Position numbers and translations under genes: made by a program
Assembly (NCBI RefSeq): GCF_030542965.1
Contig: NZ_JAUAOA010000003.1
Location: 62,001 to 126,000, forward strand
Direction: 5' to 3'
Length of the DNA stretch: 64,000 nucleotides
Source: Azotosporobacter soli
GTDB lineage: Bacteria; Bacillota; Negativicutes; SG130
Notes under the pieces: generated by a model
Told to the model about the DNA's origin: nothing
The model's input: only the letters and a program-made list of their open reading frames with translations
Database searches by the model: none
Part shown: one piece after another, positions 63,994 to 64,000 of the stretch
How positions within the stretch are numbered: the stretch's first letter is position 1
How the letters are laid out: the number at the start of each line of letters is the position of its first letter

Positions 63994-64000
63994 AATGTAC

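Noticed and set aside
1-64000. tRNA genes, rRNA genes, insertion sequences, prophage
   Set aside because: No TTCGA-type T-loop in intergenic DNA, no transposase or integrase frames, no long direct repeats noticed by eye.

Overview
The window looks like chromosomal DNA of an anaerobic, motile, diderm Firmicute, most likely class Negativicutes (Sporomusaceae-like). This is inference from gene content: [FeFe]-hydrogenase maturation genes, pyruvate formate-lyase with a ZTP riboswitch, sigma-54 activators with -24/-12 promoters, single-chain purL, a flagellin, and LtaS-type enzymes in a moderately GC-rich genome with strong AGGAGG ribosome sites. No phage, transposon, CRISPR array, rRNA or tRNA was seen. 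It reads as ordinary core genome, densely packed, with most genes on the minus strand.

Layout. 1-4.2 kb: truncated purL, divergent LysR regulator, small protein. 4.2-8.9 kb: speD, a YhcH-family protein, and a pantothenate operon in which a DUF2520 dehydrogenase precedes panB-panC-panD, with a probable 6S RNA just upstream. 9-13.3 kb: membrane proteins (DUF4870, YitT, RibU-like), an Nramp metal transporter with a Fur-like box, and a family-4 uracil-DNA glycosylase. 13.4-16.6 kb: ZTP riboswitch, pflB, and pflA, which appears to start at CTG. 16.6-19 kb: PdxA-family dehydrogenase, a secreted protein and two zinc-ribbon proteins.

19.2-24.9 kb: H-cluster maturation operon in the order TM1266-family regulator, aspartate ammonia-lyase, hydF, hydE, hydG. 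A structured leader in front of it resembles a glycine riboswitch and ends in a terminator. 24.9-32.7 kb: radical SAM protein, diguanylate cyclase, CC-motif protein, MsrB, an LtaS-like sulfatase-fold enzyme, an HD-GYP phosphodiesterase and an MscS channel. 32.7-39.1 kb: two amino-acid catabolic units, each paired with its own sigma-54 activator: cysteine desulfidase and alanine dehydrogenase. Both targets have clear -24/-12 promoters and upstream dyads.

39.1-48.3 kb: glycerate kinase, NAD-binding protein, aminotransferase, flagellin, FHA-winged-helix regulator, MBL-fold hydrolase, Lrp regulator, RNase H and a second LtaS-like paralogue. 48.4-53.2 kb: zwf-pgl, a LysR regulator, a 44-residue membrane protein and mutY. 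53.2-57.5 kb: sbcD-sbcC, co-directional with mutY. 57.6-64 kb: B3/B4-domain protein, small proteins, an APC permease, a two-gene split Cas4/RecB-like nuclease with a membrane anchor, a tandem DUF2292 protein, cysK with an attenuator-like leader, and a secreted protein.

The most interesting candidates are the split membrane-anchored Cas4-like nuclease, the glycine-riboswitch-like leader on the hydrogenase maturation operon, the DUF2520 enzyme as a possible ketopantoate reductase, and several structured intergenic RNAs. Many convergent genes share palindromic terminators that contain their stop codons.
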